Positions 8,245 to 16,285 of a stretch of 64,000 nucleotides of DNA are shown one piece after another. How positions within the stretch are numbered: the stretch's first letter is position 1; every line of letters begins with the position of its first letter. A program made the translations under genes and the position numbers. Source of the stretch: Chitinophagaceae bacterium. GTDB taxonomy: Bacteria > Bacteroidota > Bacteroidia > Chitinophagales > Chitinophagaceae. The notes under the pieces are model-generated. The model saw nothing but the letters and a program-made list of their open reading frames with translations, had not been told where the DNA came from and did not search any database. Location of the stretch: contig JAHEZD010000025.1 in the NCBI GenBank assembly GCA_023251255.1, forward strand, positions 1-64,000, written 5' to 3'.

Positions 8245-8775
8245 ATGAGCGATATCAAATCCATTAGGGAATCTTTGGGCATGTCACAGGCATTGTTTGC
8301 CAGCTTTTTGGGAATGACCCGTCCCACACTGGCACTGGTGGAAACCCGGCGGCGCACCATGCCCGCTGATGCCATGATTAAATTGGGACTATTGCTCAAC
8401 ACATTGGCAACGGTAAGTGTTAGCCCGTCTGCCAAGGCGATTTCCACACTGGAAAAACAGGCGCAAGAGCACAGGAACCTTATGGGCAAACACTTGCAGC
8501 GGTGCAGCCTCCAAGCCGATAGCCTTTCCAGTGAACTGGAAGCAATGCAGGAACAGTACAACCAGTGCATGCAAGCATTGAAGGTATCATCCCATGTATT
8601 GAGTAATTCCACCAATGCTGAACCTGAAAATATGGATAAGGAAACCATGGCTTTATTGGAACAGGAAGCCTTGCGTAAAATGGAGGAGTGCGGCCCTGGC
8701 GCACAGGCCATATTATCACTTAGGATCATGGCTTTGAACTACCAGGTCAGCCAGGCGCAGAACCTTGTTTTTTGA
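8245..8775 (+). CDS. XRE-family helix-turn-helix regulator with coiled-coil tail
   Basis: A 176-residue protein. Residues about 5-50 form a Cro/C1-type HTH (IRESLGMSQALFASFLGM followed by TRPTLALVETRRR). The remainder is helical with heptad-like LEKQAQEHRNL and ELEAMQEQYNQCMQALK segments, suggesting dimerisation or sensing. It is almost certainly a DNA-binding regulator. The TGAAACATTTT operator array ending three bases before its ATG makes self-repression the simplest model. No toxin or partner gene is adjacent on the same strand except the small coiled-coil protein 314 bp downstream, so its targets may be elsewhere. Confidence 0.85.
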   Translation: MSDIKSIRESLGMSQALFASFLGMTRPTLALVETRRRTMPADAMIKLGLLLNTLATVSVSPSAKAISTLEKQAQEHRNLMGKHLQRCSLQADSLSSELEAMQEQYNQCMQALKVSSHVLSNSTNAEPENMDKETMALLEQEALRKMEECGPGAQAILSLRIMALNYQVSQAQNLVF

Positions 8776-9089
8776 TTCCCTTAACATTTCATATGTTAAC
8801 AATAGTATAATTAAATGAAAGGAACAGTGCGGACACTTTCCTGTTGAAGCATGGAGTGATTCCATGAAGTACATTAGCTTATGCTGCCTATGGTACGAAG
8901 GAAAGTAATTGGTTTTTTCATGTCCTATTGAACTTGGTCAAAGCCTGCCTGCCGGCAAAGGTAGGTATGGGCAAACGGTCTTACTTAAAAAGCGGTTTCT
9001 ACAACCCCGATAGTTATGGGGGGAACCCGATATACTTTCTTTCATACGGTAGCCAGTAAGCTTATTGTTCCATCTTTAAAACAGCAGGT
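8776..9089. other. Gene-free interval with a TGCCTGCCGGCA repeat
   Basis: No coding potential seen. A short GC-rich palindromic phrase, GCCTGCCTGCCGGCAAAGG (8946-8964), recurs as the inverse at 16203-16222 and, slightly diverged, near 36041-36066. The rest has no recognisable structure. Confidence 0.5.
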
Positions 9090-9500
9090 ATGACCTATTC
9101 AGTCAATTCAATCCTTACAGTAGCGGAATGCGATGCGTTACTGGCCATCATGAACCGTGAAAAAAGCAATCTCCTGCGGCGTAAAGGCATTTTGTTGTTC
9201 CAACGGAATAATTATACATCCACTGCTACTGAAGTGGAAACGGAACTGCTGGAAGTAAATGCGCAGCTTACTATGTTAAACATGATTATCCCCACATTCC
9301 CAGAAGGGCGGGCCAAGGAGGACTACATGGAAAAGCAGTCCAAGTTTGAGTGGAGAAAAAAGGCGCTTACCAACAAGAAGGCCGATTATAATGGGCTTGA
9401 GTTGCTGAACAAAGAGTATGAACTTACCTGTATAGACCATCGTATAGATCTTGCAGATGAATATATTGCGGCGCTTACAGCCCGTAAGGCCGAACTATAG
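9090..9500 (+). CDS. Hypothetical coiled-coil protein
   Basis: A 136-residue cytoplasmic protein with no signal or membrane segment, mostly alpha-helical and charged (for example ATEVETELLEVNAQLTMLNM and FEWRKKALTNKKADY). It lacks recognisable motifs; a structural or regulatory helical bundle is the most that can be said. It is monocistronic and ends at a terminator shared with the convergent T9SS cargo gene. Confidence 0.7.
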   Translation: MTYSVNSILTVAECDALLAIMNREKSNLLRRKGILLFQRNNYTSTATEVETELLEVNAQLTMLNMIIPTFPEGRAKEDYMEKQSKFEWRKKALTNKKADYNGLELLNKEYELTCIDHRIDLADEYIAALTARKAEL

Positions 9501-9536
9501 TCTCCTCACCCTTATTCCATATTACCATGAAGCTTA

Positions 9537-9564
9537 GGCTGCATACATTGTATGCGGCTTTTTT
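9537..9564. terminator. Terminator after the coiled-coil gene
   Basis: Nine-bp stem GCTGCATAC/GTATGCGGC with an ATT loop, followed by TTTTTT on the plus strand. It lies between convergent genes. Confidence 0.82.
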
Positions 9565-9578
9565 GTGGATACTAGTAA

Positions 9579-11156
9579 TTAATCAGCTTTGACAAACCGG
9601 AGGTTGAAGGCCTGCCCATCTGAAGTAAGCAGTTGCAACAGGTACTTTCCGGACGGAAGTGCGGATACATCCAAGTTCTGGAAACCGCTGATGGGGCTGT
9701 ATGCTTTTATCTTCCTGCCCATGAAATCAAAAATGTTGAGGCTGGTTGCTTTATTAGTTTCTAAAGAAATGTGCACCTGTAATTGTTTCTTCACTGGGTT
9801 TCCTGTAATGGAAACTGGGCTGGCCTGCTGGACCTTTACAAACAATATTTTGGAATAAGTGGACCTGCCATCTAGGTCTACTTGTTTGAGCCTGTACTGA
9901 TTGATATAGTTGGGCTTGTCATCGGTAAATGTATATTGCTTTGGACTATTGCTTGTACCAGCACCGTTGATGGTGCCAATTGATTGGAAGTTGGTACCAT
10001 TGCTGCTTTTTTCTATGGAGAAGTAGCTATTATTGATTTCGGTGACCGTTTCCCATGAAAGGTTCACTTTTTTGTTGTTGATGGCATAGCTGAACGAGGA
10101 CAGGGTGATGGGCGTGGCAAAAGAGGCACAAGGATTCAAGGTTCCCATGGTATTTGCACCTGCTACAAAATTCCAGGATGAAGATCCATAACTGCCACAG
10201 AAGCCCAATGAACTGCCAATAGCTGTACTTTCACTTTCGCCAACATTGTAAGTGGTGGTGGTAACTGAATTATTGAGGTAGTTTTTGAAGGTTACAGTCG
10301 CTGCATTATAGGTAATGAATGAAAGGGTATCCTGATACGTGGGAACATAATGCCTTTTGATGATGACTGAGCCTATATCAGCGAAGCTGTCCCCAGAGGG
10401 GAAGCTATAGTATAAGAAGGTACTGTTTGTGCCGGTAGCCAATGCTGAAATGGCCAGTCTTTTATAAACAGAGCCCACTGCATCCAGGAAAATAAGGCTA
10501 TCGAAAAGGGGCATACCTATAAGGCCCCCTGTGCTTTGCTTTACTTCTATATATTCGTTTACGTCTGCGCCTGCATTGTTGTAATGCATCTCCAGCAAGG
10601 TAACGGGCATTTCACCACCATAACCTGGTTGTATCAGTGCCAGTTCGTCCAACGTCAGCCCCGACTTGGAAACCCAGTCCATTAACTGTGGATGGCTGAT
10701 GTCGAACAGGTAACTGAAATTCTGCTTATTCTGTATTTGCCTTGCCATATTGTCCGCACCGTTCATTTTCATGAGGTAACCCACTGCACAGTAAGTATTG
10801 AATTTGTCTATGAAATAAGGCTGCCTGTTCTGGTGCTGGTCGTTGACGGGAAATACGCCATTGGTCCAATAGGTGTGCAGGGTATTGAGGTTGCTCTGCC
10901 TTTGTTTCTTCAATGCAGGGGAGAGAGGTGATATATCCCTTTTGCGCAGCATGGATTCTGTTTGCTGCAAATGGAACTGTACCAGTTGCTGCTCAGTTAA
11001 TTGCTTGGCTGGGGATGATTTCAACGATGGGTCAACATCCATTTGATTTTTCCATTGCTCATTTACACTTGCCAACTGCTCATAGGCATTCCTGAAACCT
11101 TGCGCAGCTAATAGGTTGGTAACACCAATGAAAAGGAGGAATAGATATTTTTTCAC
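9579..11156 (-). CDS. T9SS type A sorting-domain secreted protein
   Basis: A 525-residue exported protein. It has a signal peptide (MKKYLFLLFIGVTNLLAAQG), an N-terminal helical region of about 160 residues, a beta-rich middle starting MPVTLLEMHYNNAGADVNEY that recalls lamin-tail-type folds, a fibronectin-III-like module with NLSWETVTEINNSYFSIEKS, and a C-terminal T9SS sorting domain (about residues 445-525) ending GKYLLQLLTSDGQ...FVKAD. T9SS cargo crosses the outer membrane and is usually surface-attached or released. The N-terminal half was not recognised. The FN3-plus-sorting-domain tail resembles that of the protein at 61409-63130. Confidence 0.85.
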   Translation of the reverse strand: MKKYLFLLFIGVTNLLAAQGFRNAYEQLASVNEQWKNQMDVDPSLKSSPAKQLTEQQLVQFHLQQTESMLRKRDISPLSPALKKQRQSNLNTLHTYWTNGVFPVNDQHQNRQPYFIDKFNTYCAVGYLMKMNGADNMARQIQNKQNFSYLFDISHPQLMDWVSKSGLTLDELALIQPGYGGEMPVTLLEMHYNNAGADVNEYIEVKQSTGGLIGMPLFDSLIFLDAVGSVYKRLAISALATGTNSTFLYYSFPSGDSFADIGSVIIKRHYVPTYQDTLSFITYNAATVTFKNYLNNSVTTTTYNVGESESTAIGSSLGFCGSYGSSSWNFVAGANTMGTLNPCASFATPITLSSFSYAINNKKVNLSWETVTEINNSYFSIEKSSNGTNFQSIGTINGAGTSNSPKQYTFTDDKPNYINQYRLKQVDLDGRSTYSKILFVKVQQASPVSITGNPVKKQLQVHISLETNKATSLNIFDFMGRKIKAYSPISGFQNLDVSALPSGKYLLQLLTSDGQAFNLRFVKAD

Positions 11157-11237
11157 TTGCTAAGTTTGAGCTAACAAGATAGAGAATAAAAATAGGATAT
11201 GCAATGGGAGAGAGTAGTCGGAGACTTTGTATAGCCC

Positions 11238-11270
11238 AAAAAGAAAACCCCACTTCTTTCGAAGCAGGGT
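11238..11270 (-). terminator. Terminator of ahcY
   Basis: On the minus strand, ACCCTGCTTC pairs with GAAGTGGGGT (two G:U pairs) around a GAAA tetraloop, followed by TTTTCTTTTT. It is placed 38 bp past the ahcY stop. Confidence 0.85.
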
Positions 11271-11307
11271 CTTACTATCGTCCATGGTCCATTGACCACC
11301 GTCTTAA

Positions 11308-12633
11308 TTAATACCTGTAAGAATCAGTTTTGAAAGGACCGTTCTGCGGTATGCCCAAATAGGCAGCTTGCTCAACAGTCAGTTCATCCAGTTCAACACC
11401 AATTTTGGCAAGGTGCAAACGGGCCACTTTTTCATCAAGGTGCTTAGGCAATACGTAAACAGCGTTTTCGTACTTGTCTGTGTTTGTCCACAGCTCCAAT
11501 TGGGCCAAAGTCTGGTTGGCGAAAGAGTTGCTCATTACGAAGCTTGGGTGACCAGTGGCACAGCCCAAATTTACCAAACGGCCTTCTGCCAATACGATTA
11601 CATCCTTGCCATCGATATTGTACAAATCAACTTGTGGCTTGATGGTATCTTTTGTATGACCGTAGTTGGTGTTCAACCAGGCCATGTCTATTTCAATATC
11701 AAAGTGACCGATGTTGCAAACGATGGCTTTGTCCTTCATCAACCTGAAATGCTTTTCGGTGATGAGGTCGCGGCAACCGGATGCAGTCACAATAATGTCT
11801 GCTTCCTGCACTGCCTTGATCATTGGTTTTACTTCAAATCCATCCATAGCAGCTTGCAAAGCACAGATAGGATCAATTTCGGTAACGATTACACGGCAGC
11901 CTGCACCTTTCAAAGAAGCAGCAGAACCCTTGCCCACATCACCATAGGAACCCACAACGGCTACTTTACCGGCCATCATCACATCTGTAGCACGGCGGAT
12001 AGAATCTACCAAGGATTCCTTACAACCATACTTGTTGTCAAACTTGGATTTGGTAACGCTATCGTTTACGTTAATGGCTGGAATAGGCAAAGTGCCCTTG
12101 GCCATTCTTTCGTACAAACGGTGCACACCAGTAGTTGTTTCTTCAGACAGTCCCTTGATGTTGGCAACCAGTTCAGGGTACACATCAAATACCATATTTG
12201 TTAAGTCACCACCATCATCCAAAATCATGTTCAAAGGACGGTCAGCCGCACCGAAGAACAGGGTCTGTTCAATGCACCAATCCGCTTCTTCCTGTGTTTG
12301 TCCCTTCCAGGCAAATACACCGATACCTGCAGCGGCAATAGCAGCAGCAGCTTGGTCCTGTGTGGAGAAAATGTTGCAGGAACTCCATTTAACCTCTGCA
12401 CCCAAGGCTACCAATGTTTCAATTAACACAGCAGTTTGAATGGTCATGTGCAAACAACCAGCAATCCTTGCACCTTTCAAAGGTTGGTTTGCTGCATACT
12501 CTGCACGGATGCTCATTAGACCTGGCATTTCTGCTTCGGCCAAACGGATTTCTTTACGTCCCCAAGCCGCAAGGCTGATATCAGCTACCTTGTATGGCAG
12601 GCTGAAGTCGATAGATTTTGTAAGTGTTGACAT
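11308..12633 (-). CDS. ahcY: Adenosylhomocysteinase (S-adenosylhomocysteine hydrolase)
   Basis: NAD-dependent cytosolic enzyme that splits S-adenosylhomocysteine into adenosine and homocysteine, completing the activated methyl cycle. The 441 residues include [17 protein letters not shown], the Rossmann glycine loop [22 protein letters not shown], and the conserved C-terminus ending KTDSYRY. The start at 12633 (MSTLTKS) is chosen over 12657 because a TATCTTTG -7 box at 12655-12662 would otherwise lie inside the coding sequence. It is divergent from an Lrp/AsnC gene 120 bp away and followed by a strong terminator. Full length. Confidence 0.97.
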   Translation of the reverse strand: MSTLTKSIDFSLPYKVADISLAAWGRKEIRLAEAEMPGLMSIRAEYAANQPLKGARIAGCLHMTIQTAVLIETLVALGAEVKWSSCNIFSTQDQAAAAIAAAGIGVFAWKGQTQEEADWCIEQTLFFGAADRPLNMILDDGGDLTNMVFDVYPELVANIKGLSEETTTGVHRLYERMAKGTLPIPAINVNDSVTKSKFDNKYGCKESLVDSIRRATDVMMAGKVAVVGSYGDVGKGSAASLKGAGCRVIVTEIDPICALQAAMDGFEVKPMIKAVQEADIIVTASGCRDLITEKHFRLMKDKAIVCNIGHFDIEIDMAWLNTNYGHTKDTIKPQVDLYNIDGKDVIVLAEGRLVNLGCATGHPSFVMSNSFANQTLAQLELWTNTDKYENAVYVLPKHLDEKVARLHLAKIGVELDELTVEQAAYLGIPQNGPFKTDSYRY

Positions 12634-12654
12634 TTGATTATTTGTTTTGAGGCA

Positions 12655-12662
12655 CAAAGATA
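12655..12662 (-). promoter_or_regulatory. -7 promoter box of ahcY
   Basis: On the minus strand it reads TATCTTTG, an exact TAnnTTTG match, 22 bp upstream of the ATG at 12633. It decides between the two possible ahcY starts. Confidence 0.6.
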
Positions 12663-12670
12663 TATTTGAT

Positions 12671-12748
12671 AGGATAAAATAATGTTAATGGAAGATAATT
12701 CAGGAAAGAATCCTACTTTGCCTTTTATTGAAAGGATAAAATAATGTT
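12671..12748. repeat. Two 16-bp direct repeats in the ahcY/Lrp intergenic region
   Basis: AGGATAAAATAATGTT occurs at 12671-12686 and again at 12733-12748, 62 bp apart (about six helical turns). The second copy ends 5 bp before the Lrp-type regulator's ATG, so these are candidate operator sites for that regulator. Confidence 0.55.
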
Positions 12749-12753
12749 TAGCC

Positions 12754-13254
12754 ATGGCAAAAGCCGTTAAAACAGGACAAACCACTAACAGTGACGTGGT
12801 GCTGGATGAAATTGATATAAAAATCCTCAGTCTGCTGCAGCAGAATGCGAGGATCAGCGTGAAGGAAATTTCGGACAAGGTACACCTGAGTACTACGCCC
12901 GTGCATGACCGGGTGAAGCGGTTGGAAAATACTGGTGTAATTAAACAGTATGCAGCATTGGTGGACCATAGCAAGGTGAGGAAGGGGCTGATGGTCATCT
13001 GCTATGTATCGTTGAAGGAGCATAGCAAGAATGCGGGCACCAAGTTCATCAAGCATATCCATGCGCTACCTGAAGTAATTGAGTGCTACAATATATCGGG
13101 CGAGTTTGATTTTATGTTGAAAGTGGTAGCGGAGAACATGGATGACTATTATGATTTCCATGTAAACAAGTTAAGCCAGAGCGAGAATATCGGTAATGTG
13201 CAGAGCGTATTTGTGATGGGAGTGATCAAGCAAACCCATGTGTTGGTGCACTAA
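12754..13254 (+). CDS. Lrp/AsnC-family transcriptional regulator
   Basis: A 166-residue regulator. An N-terminal winged HTH (LDEIDIKILSLLQQNARIS, then VKEISDKVHLSTTPVHDRVK) is followed by a RAM/AsnC ligand-binding domain with ECYNISGEFDFMLKVV, which includes the Gly-containing effector loop. Lrp-type proteins assemble as octamers, wrap DNA and often respond to amino acids. It is divergent from ahcY, and the 16-bp repeats in the shared promoter region make ahcY and itself plausible targets; the link to methionine or SAH metabolism is inferred from position only. Confidence 0.93.
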   Translation: MAKAVKTGQTTNSDVVLDEIDIKILSLLQQNARISVKEISDKVHLSTTPVHDRVKRLENTGVIKQYAALVDHSKVRKGLMVICYVSLKEHSKNAGTKFIKHIHALPEVIECYNISGEFDFMLKVVAENMDDYYDFHVNKLSQSENIGNVQSVFVMGVIKQTHVLVH

Positions 13255-13353
13255 AGAAATTGTACCTTATGAATTGGGTTTTTATTGAAGCCTGTATGTG
13301 ATGCCGATGTTTTAACAGCATCGGGGAGAATCGTTACTTCCGCTTTTAGAGTA

Positions 13354-13832
13354 GCACAAAACGTTCCTATGGAACGTAAATAAAAATATTGGTTGTTTTC
13401 TACCCATAAAATGTTCCGATGGAACATAATTCATACTAAATTATTGCTTTTTGACACGAAGTGTTGAGGGGATGGAAAGTATAAGAAGATAGCCTGTTTT
13501 GTTCTTTAGGGATGGCCTGTGTTCAGGAACGCCCATAAAATGTTCCGATGGAACATAATTCACAATGAATTATTGCTTCTTGACACGAAGTGTTGAGGGG
13601 ATGGAAAGTATAAGAAGATAGCCTGTTTTGTTCTTTAGGGATGGCCTGTGTTCAGGAACGCCCATAAAATGTTCCGATGGAACATAATTCACAATGAATT
13701 ATTGCTTCTTGACACGAAGTGCTAAGGGGATGGGAAGTAATAAGAAAATAGCTTGCTTCGTCCCTTAGGGACGGTTTGTGTGTAGAACCCAATTACAAGA
13801 AATGTTCTTCGTTCCATAGGAACGATTTGTGC
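13354..13832. repeat. Palindrome cluster 1: 129-bp tandem units between inverted GGAACG palindromes
   Basis: A 479-bp non-coding cluster bounded by inverted copies of one palindrome: GCACAAA then ACGTTCCTATGGAACGT at the left (13354-13377), and CGTTCCATAGGAACG then ATTTGTGC at the right (13810-13832). Inside, units beginning CCCATAAAATGTTCC start at 13403, 13532 and 13661, a strict 129-bp period. Each unit carries ATGTTCCGATGGAACAT, then GACACGAAGTGTTGAGG, then a TTTAGGG-type palindrome. The first two units are nearly identical and the third is diverged. No gene lies in 13255-13996. Confidence 0.9.
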
Positions 13833-13996
13833 TAGAGAATATGGTTGTTCTACACTCCAATAAAGTCCAATTTAATTCAATTGTACAAGTGTTCAACGCA
13901 ATTGCAGCCAGATTGGAAGACTGACGCTTATCTTCAAAAATCTTCTAGGGAAAAGTAAATGCCCTTCAATAACTTCATCTTCTCAAAATAGCAACC

Positions 13997-14329
13997 ATGA
14001 TAGACCAATCAATGGTAACCACCAGCTTTACATTGGACGGTTACAAAGTAAGCAGGAGCCTTGGTGTAGTGCGTGGCATTACCGTGCGCTCAAGGAGCTT
14101 ATTGGGCAATATTGCCGGCGGTTTCCAAACCTTGTTTGGTGGCAAGATTTCCATTTATGTGCAGCTCTGTGAACAAACGAGGGAAGAGGCTTTCCAGCAA
14201 ATGATGGAACATGCATCGGAACGTGGTGCCAATGCCATCATCAACATGCGTTACGATGCCAATGAGGTAATGAACGGTGTTACGGAAGTACTGGCTTATG
14301 GTACGGCCGTGGTGGTGGAAAAGGCTTAG
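13997..14329 (+). CDS. YbjQ / UPF0145 family protein
   Basis: A 110-residue cytosolic protein of the YbjQ (UPF0145, DUF74) family, small proteins that assemble as pentamers; the function is not established. Family features are VSRSLGVVRGITVRSRS, a Gly-rich FGGKISIYVQLCEQTREEA turn, and HASERGANAIINMRYDA. The length is typical. It is monocistronic and convergent with the oxidoreductase gene, with only 9 bp between the stops. Confidence 0.9.
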   Translation: MIDQSMVTTSFTLDGYKVSRSLGVVRGITVRSRSLLGNIAGGFQTLFGGKISIYVQLCEQTREEAFQQMMEHASERGANAIINMRYDANEVMNGVTEVLAYGTAVVVEKA

Positions 14330-14338
14330 CCCGTTCTG

Positions 14339-15682
14339 TTATGATATAACCCTTGTTGCCTGTGGCTTCAATGTGGTAAGGTCTGCAATGTTCACGACAT
14401 TGTTGGTGTCGATGCTGTTCCTTGCTGCTATGCCTATAAGTATGGCCATGGAACCATCCCTGCTTCCTGCGGATTGGTGGTAGGTATCCTCACCCCCCAT
14501 GAACACCTGTTTGCGTAAACGGACATCACCGCCGCCATGTCCTTCTTCCTTGTTGGACAGCTTGATGATTTCCCTTTTGCCAAAAGTGGGCATCACATGT
14601 ATTTCATCAAATGGCTCTTTTTCCCATGGTTGTTTCTCCTTTATCCAGGCATCCAGCTTGCCCTTGGTGCCACTGAAGGAAATCCGGTAGCCTTCATAAG
14701 GGGAGTAGGCAGTTAGGGAATAGCTTACCTGCACTTTGTTCTTGTATTTTATCTGCACGGCCATCTTATCGAAGATGTTGATGTCTTCCTTGAACACGCA
14801 GCCATCCCTTTTGTAGCCATCATATTTTTCATTCTCCACATAGAGGTCCGTGAGGTACTTGTTCTTGGTAATATCGAAGAAGAACTTGCAATCCTTGGTG
14901 TAGGGGCAAACCCTGCAATTGTCGGCCCGCATGGTGCCGTTCTTGCCGTACACGTTCAGTCCGCCATAAGCAAAAACCTGTTCAGGGTCACTATTGATCC
15001 ACCAGTTCAGCAAATCAAAATGGTGCGATGCTTTATGTACCAATAGGGAGCCACTGTTTTCCCTCAAACGGTGCCATCTCCTGAAATAATCGGCACCATG
15101 GGAGGTGTCCAGGTACCAGTGGAAGTCAACGGCTGTAATATCACCAATGGCCCCGTTCCTCAGTAGCTCATAGATTTTTTGGCGGTGTGGCGAGTAGCGG
15201 TAATTGAAAGTGACCAGCACTTTCTTGCCTGTTCTTTTCTCCGCATCCAAAATGGCCTGGCATTTTTTTTCATCGGTGGTCATGGGCTTTTCCGTAATGA
15301 TATCGGCCCCATATTCCATGCCCTTAATGATGAACTCGTTGTGTGTGCCATCTACCGTGGTCACAATCAACCGGTCGGGTGTTGTTTCCTTCATCATCTT
15401 GTCAAAGTCGGTGTACACGGGGCAGTTTACATTGAGTGCCTTTAGGGCATATTGCAGCCTGCCGGCGTTCTTGTCGCAAAGGCCCACAAACTCGATGGTA
15501 TCCTTGCCGAACTCTTCCATCACGGGCTTGCCCCACATGCCAATACCTCGATGGCCCGTGCCCACCATGGCTATGCGCTGTTTTTTATTGATGGAAGTAA
15601 AGGGTATTCCATTTAAGGAGTCGGCAAGCAGCACGCTTCCCAATGCCGCCGAAGTCTGGCGGATAAAAGCTTTACGGTTCAT
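14339..15682 (-). CDS. Gfo/Idh/MocA-family oxidoreductase with export signal
   Basis: A 447-residue NAD(P)-dependent oxidoreductase, probably acting on a sugar or sugar derivative. The N-terminus (MNRKAFIRQTSAALGSVLLA) looks like a Tat or Sec signal, common for this family in Bacteroidota. The Rossmann motif is MVGTGHRGIG, the substrate/cofactor motif is DIITEKPMTT, and the C-terminal alpha/beta domain has VDFHWYLDTSHGADYFRRWH. Four Cys in DNCRVCPYTKDC and YKRDGCVF could bind metal, an unusual insertion. A periplasmic catabolic role is inferred from the leader. No partner genes adjoin it. Confidence 0.88.
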   Translation of the reverse strand: MNRKAFIRQTSAALGSVLLADSLNGIPFTSINKKQRIAMVGTGHRGIGMWGKPVMEEFGKDTIEFVGLCDKNAGRLQYALKALNVNCPVYTDFDKMMKETTPDRLIVTTVDGTHNEFIIKGMEYGADIITEKPMTTDEKKCQAILDAEKRTGKKVLVTFNYRYSPHRQKIYELLRNGAIGDITAVDFHWYLDTSHGADYFRRWHRLRENSGSLLVHKASHHFDLLNWWINSDPEQVFAYGGLNVYGKNGTMRADNCRVCPYTKDCKFFFDITKNKYLTDLYVENEKYDGYKRDGCVFKEDINIFDKMAVQIKYKNKVQVSYSLTAYSPYEGYRISFSGTKGKLDAWIKEKQPWEKEPFDEIHVMPTFGKREIIKLSNKEEGHGGGDVRLRKQVFMGGEDTYHQSAGSRDGSMAILIGIAARNSIDTNNVVNIADLTTLKPQATRVIS

Positions 15683-15864
15683 GTGGCAAGTTTTGGAAGA
15701 TGAATGTATTTATAATGGGAGAGCTGGTGAAAAGAATTGTTGGGAACGATTGCGGAGAGGGATTGGAACGTGGATGGGGTTTTCATTAATTGGGAACAAG
15801 CCCTTGTTTGACAGTTTTCTGTTTGATAAACAGCGCTTTTGACAAACGCACCCAACAGCTACGA

Positions 15865-16200
15865 ATGACACCCGATAGTCATCGGGTTAGTAGAAGATGT
15901 TGAAAACCATTTGTAAACAAATGATTTTTTTATGCTTACCACAAAGGCTCTAAGAAGCTGTTTAGATTTGATTGGTGGAATTCCCTATCATGTAATTTTT
16001 GAGCGAAACAAGGCGGATTTTGCAGACATAGCTGGTTGCCTATGGCGAAAAATCCAACAATGTTGCAGCCAAAAATTCATATAGGGAAACCAGCGAATTG
16101 AATTTAAACAGCTTCTAAGGGCACTAAGTTGAAAAACTACGTTTTTCCCTTTGTGTACTTTGCGTCTTTATGGTTAAACCCGATGGCTATCGGGTGTCAT
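15865..16200. repeat. Element bounded by 24-bp ACCCGAT inverted repeats, interrupted by a MITE
   Basis: The left end (15865-15888) and right end (16177-16200) are inverted copies matching at 23 of 24 positions; each contains CCCGATAG/CTATCGGG. The interior carries ACCACAAAGG on one side and CCTTTGTGTACTTTGCG on the other, and the MITE at 15954-16115 lies inside it. The interval 15683-16285 holds no gene. Confidence 0.65.
15954..16115. mobile_element. MITE-like element, copy A
   Basis: Terminal inverted repeats GAAGCTGTTTA/TAAACAGCTTC flank a core with GCGAAACAAGGCGGATTTTG and CGAAAAATCCAAC...GTTGCAGCC. Both ends are bordered by CTAA, consistent with a short target duplication. A second, inverted member at 58056-58216 has nearly the same length and core. 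There is no open reading frame, so it would depend on a transposase supplied in trans. Confidence 0.75.
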
Positions 16201-16285
16201 CCCTGCCTTTGCCGGCAGGCAGGGTTAATGTGTTTGATTGCGAAGCAAACATTTGTTATTCAGGGCTGACAGCCTCTTTTGTAGC

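Noticed and set aside
13403-13789. Possible CRISPR array in the evenly spaced repeats
   Set aside because: The whole 129-bp unit repeats, including what would be spacers, and palindromes differ within a unit; no cas genes are nearby.
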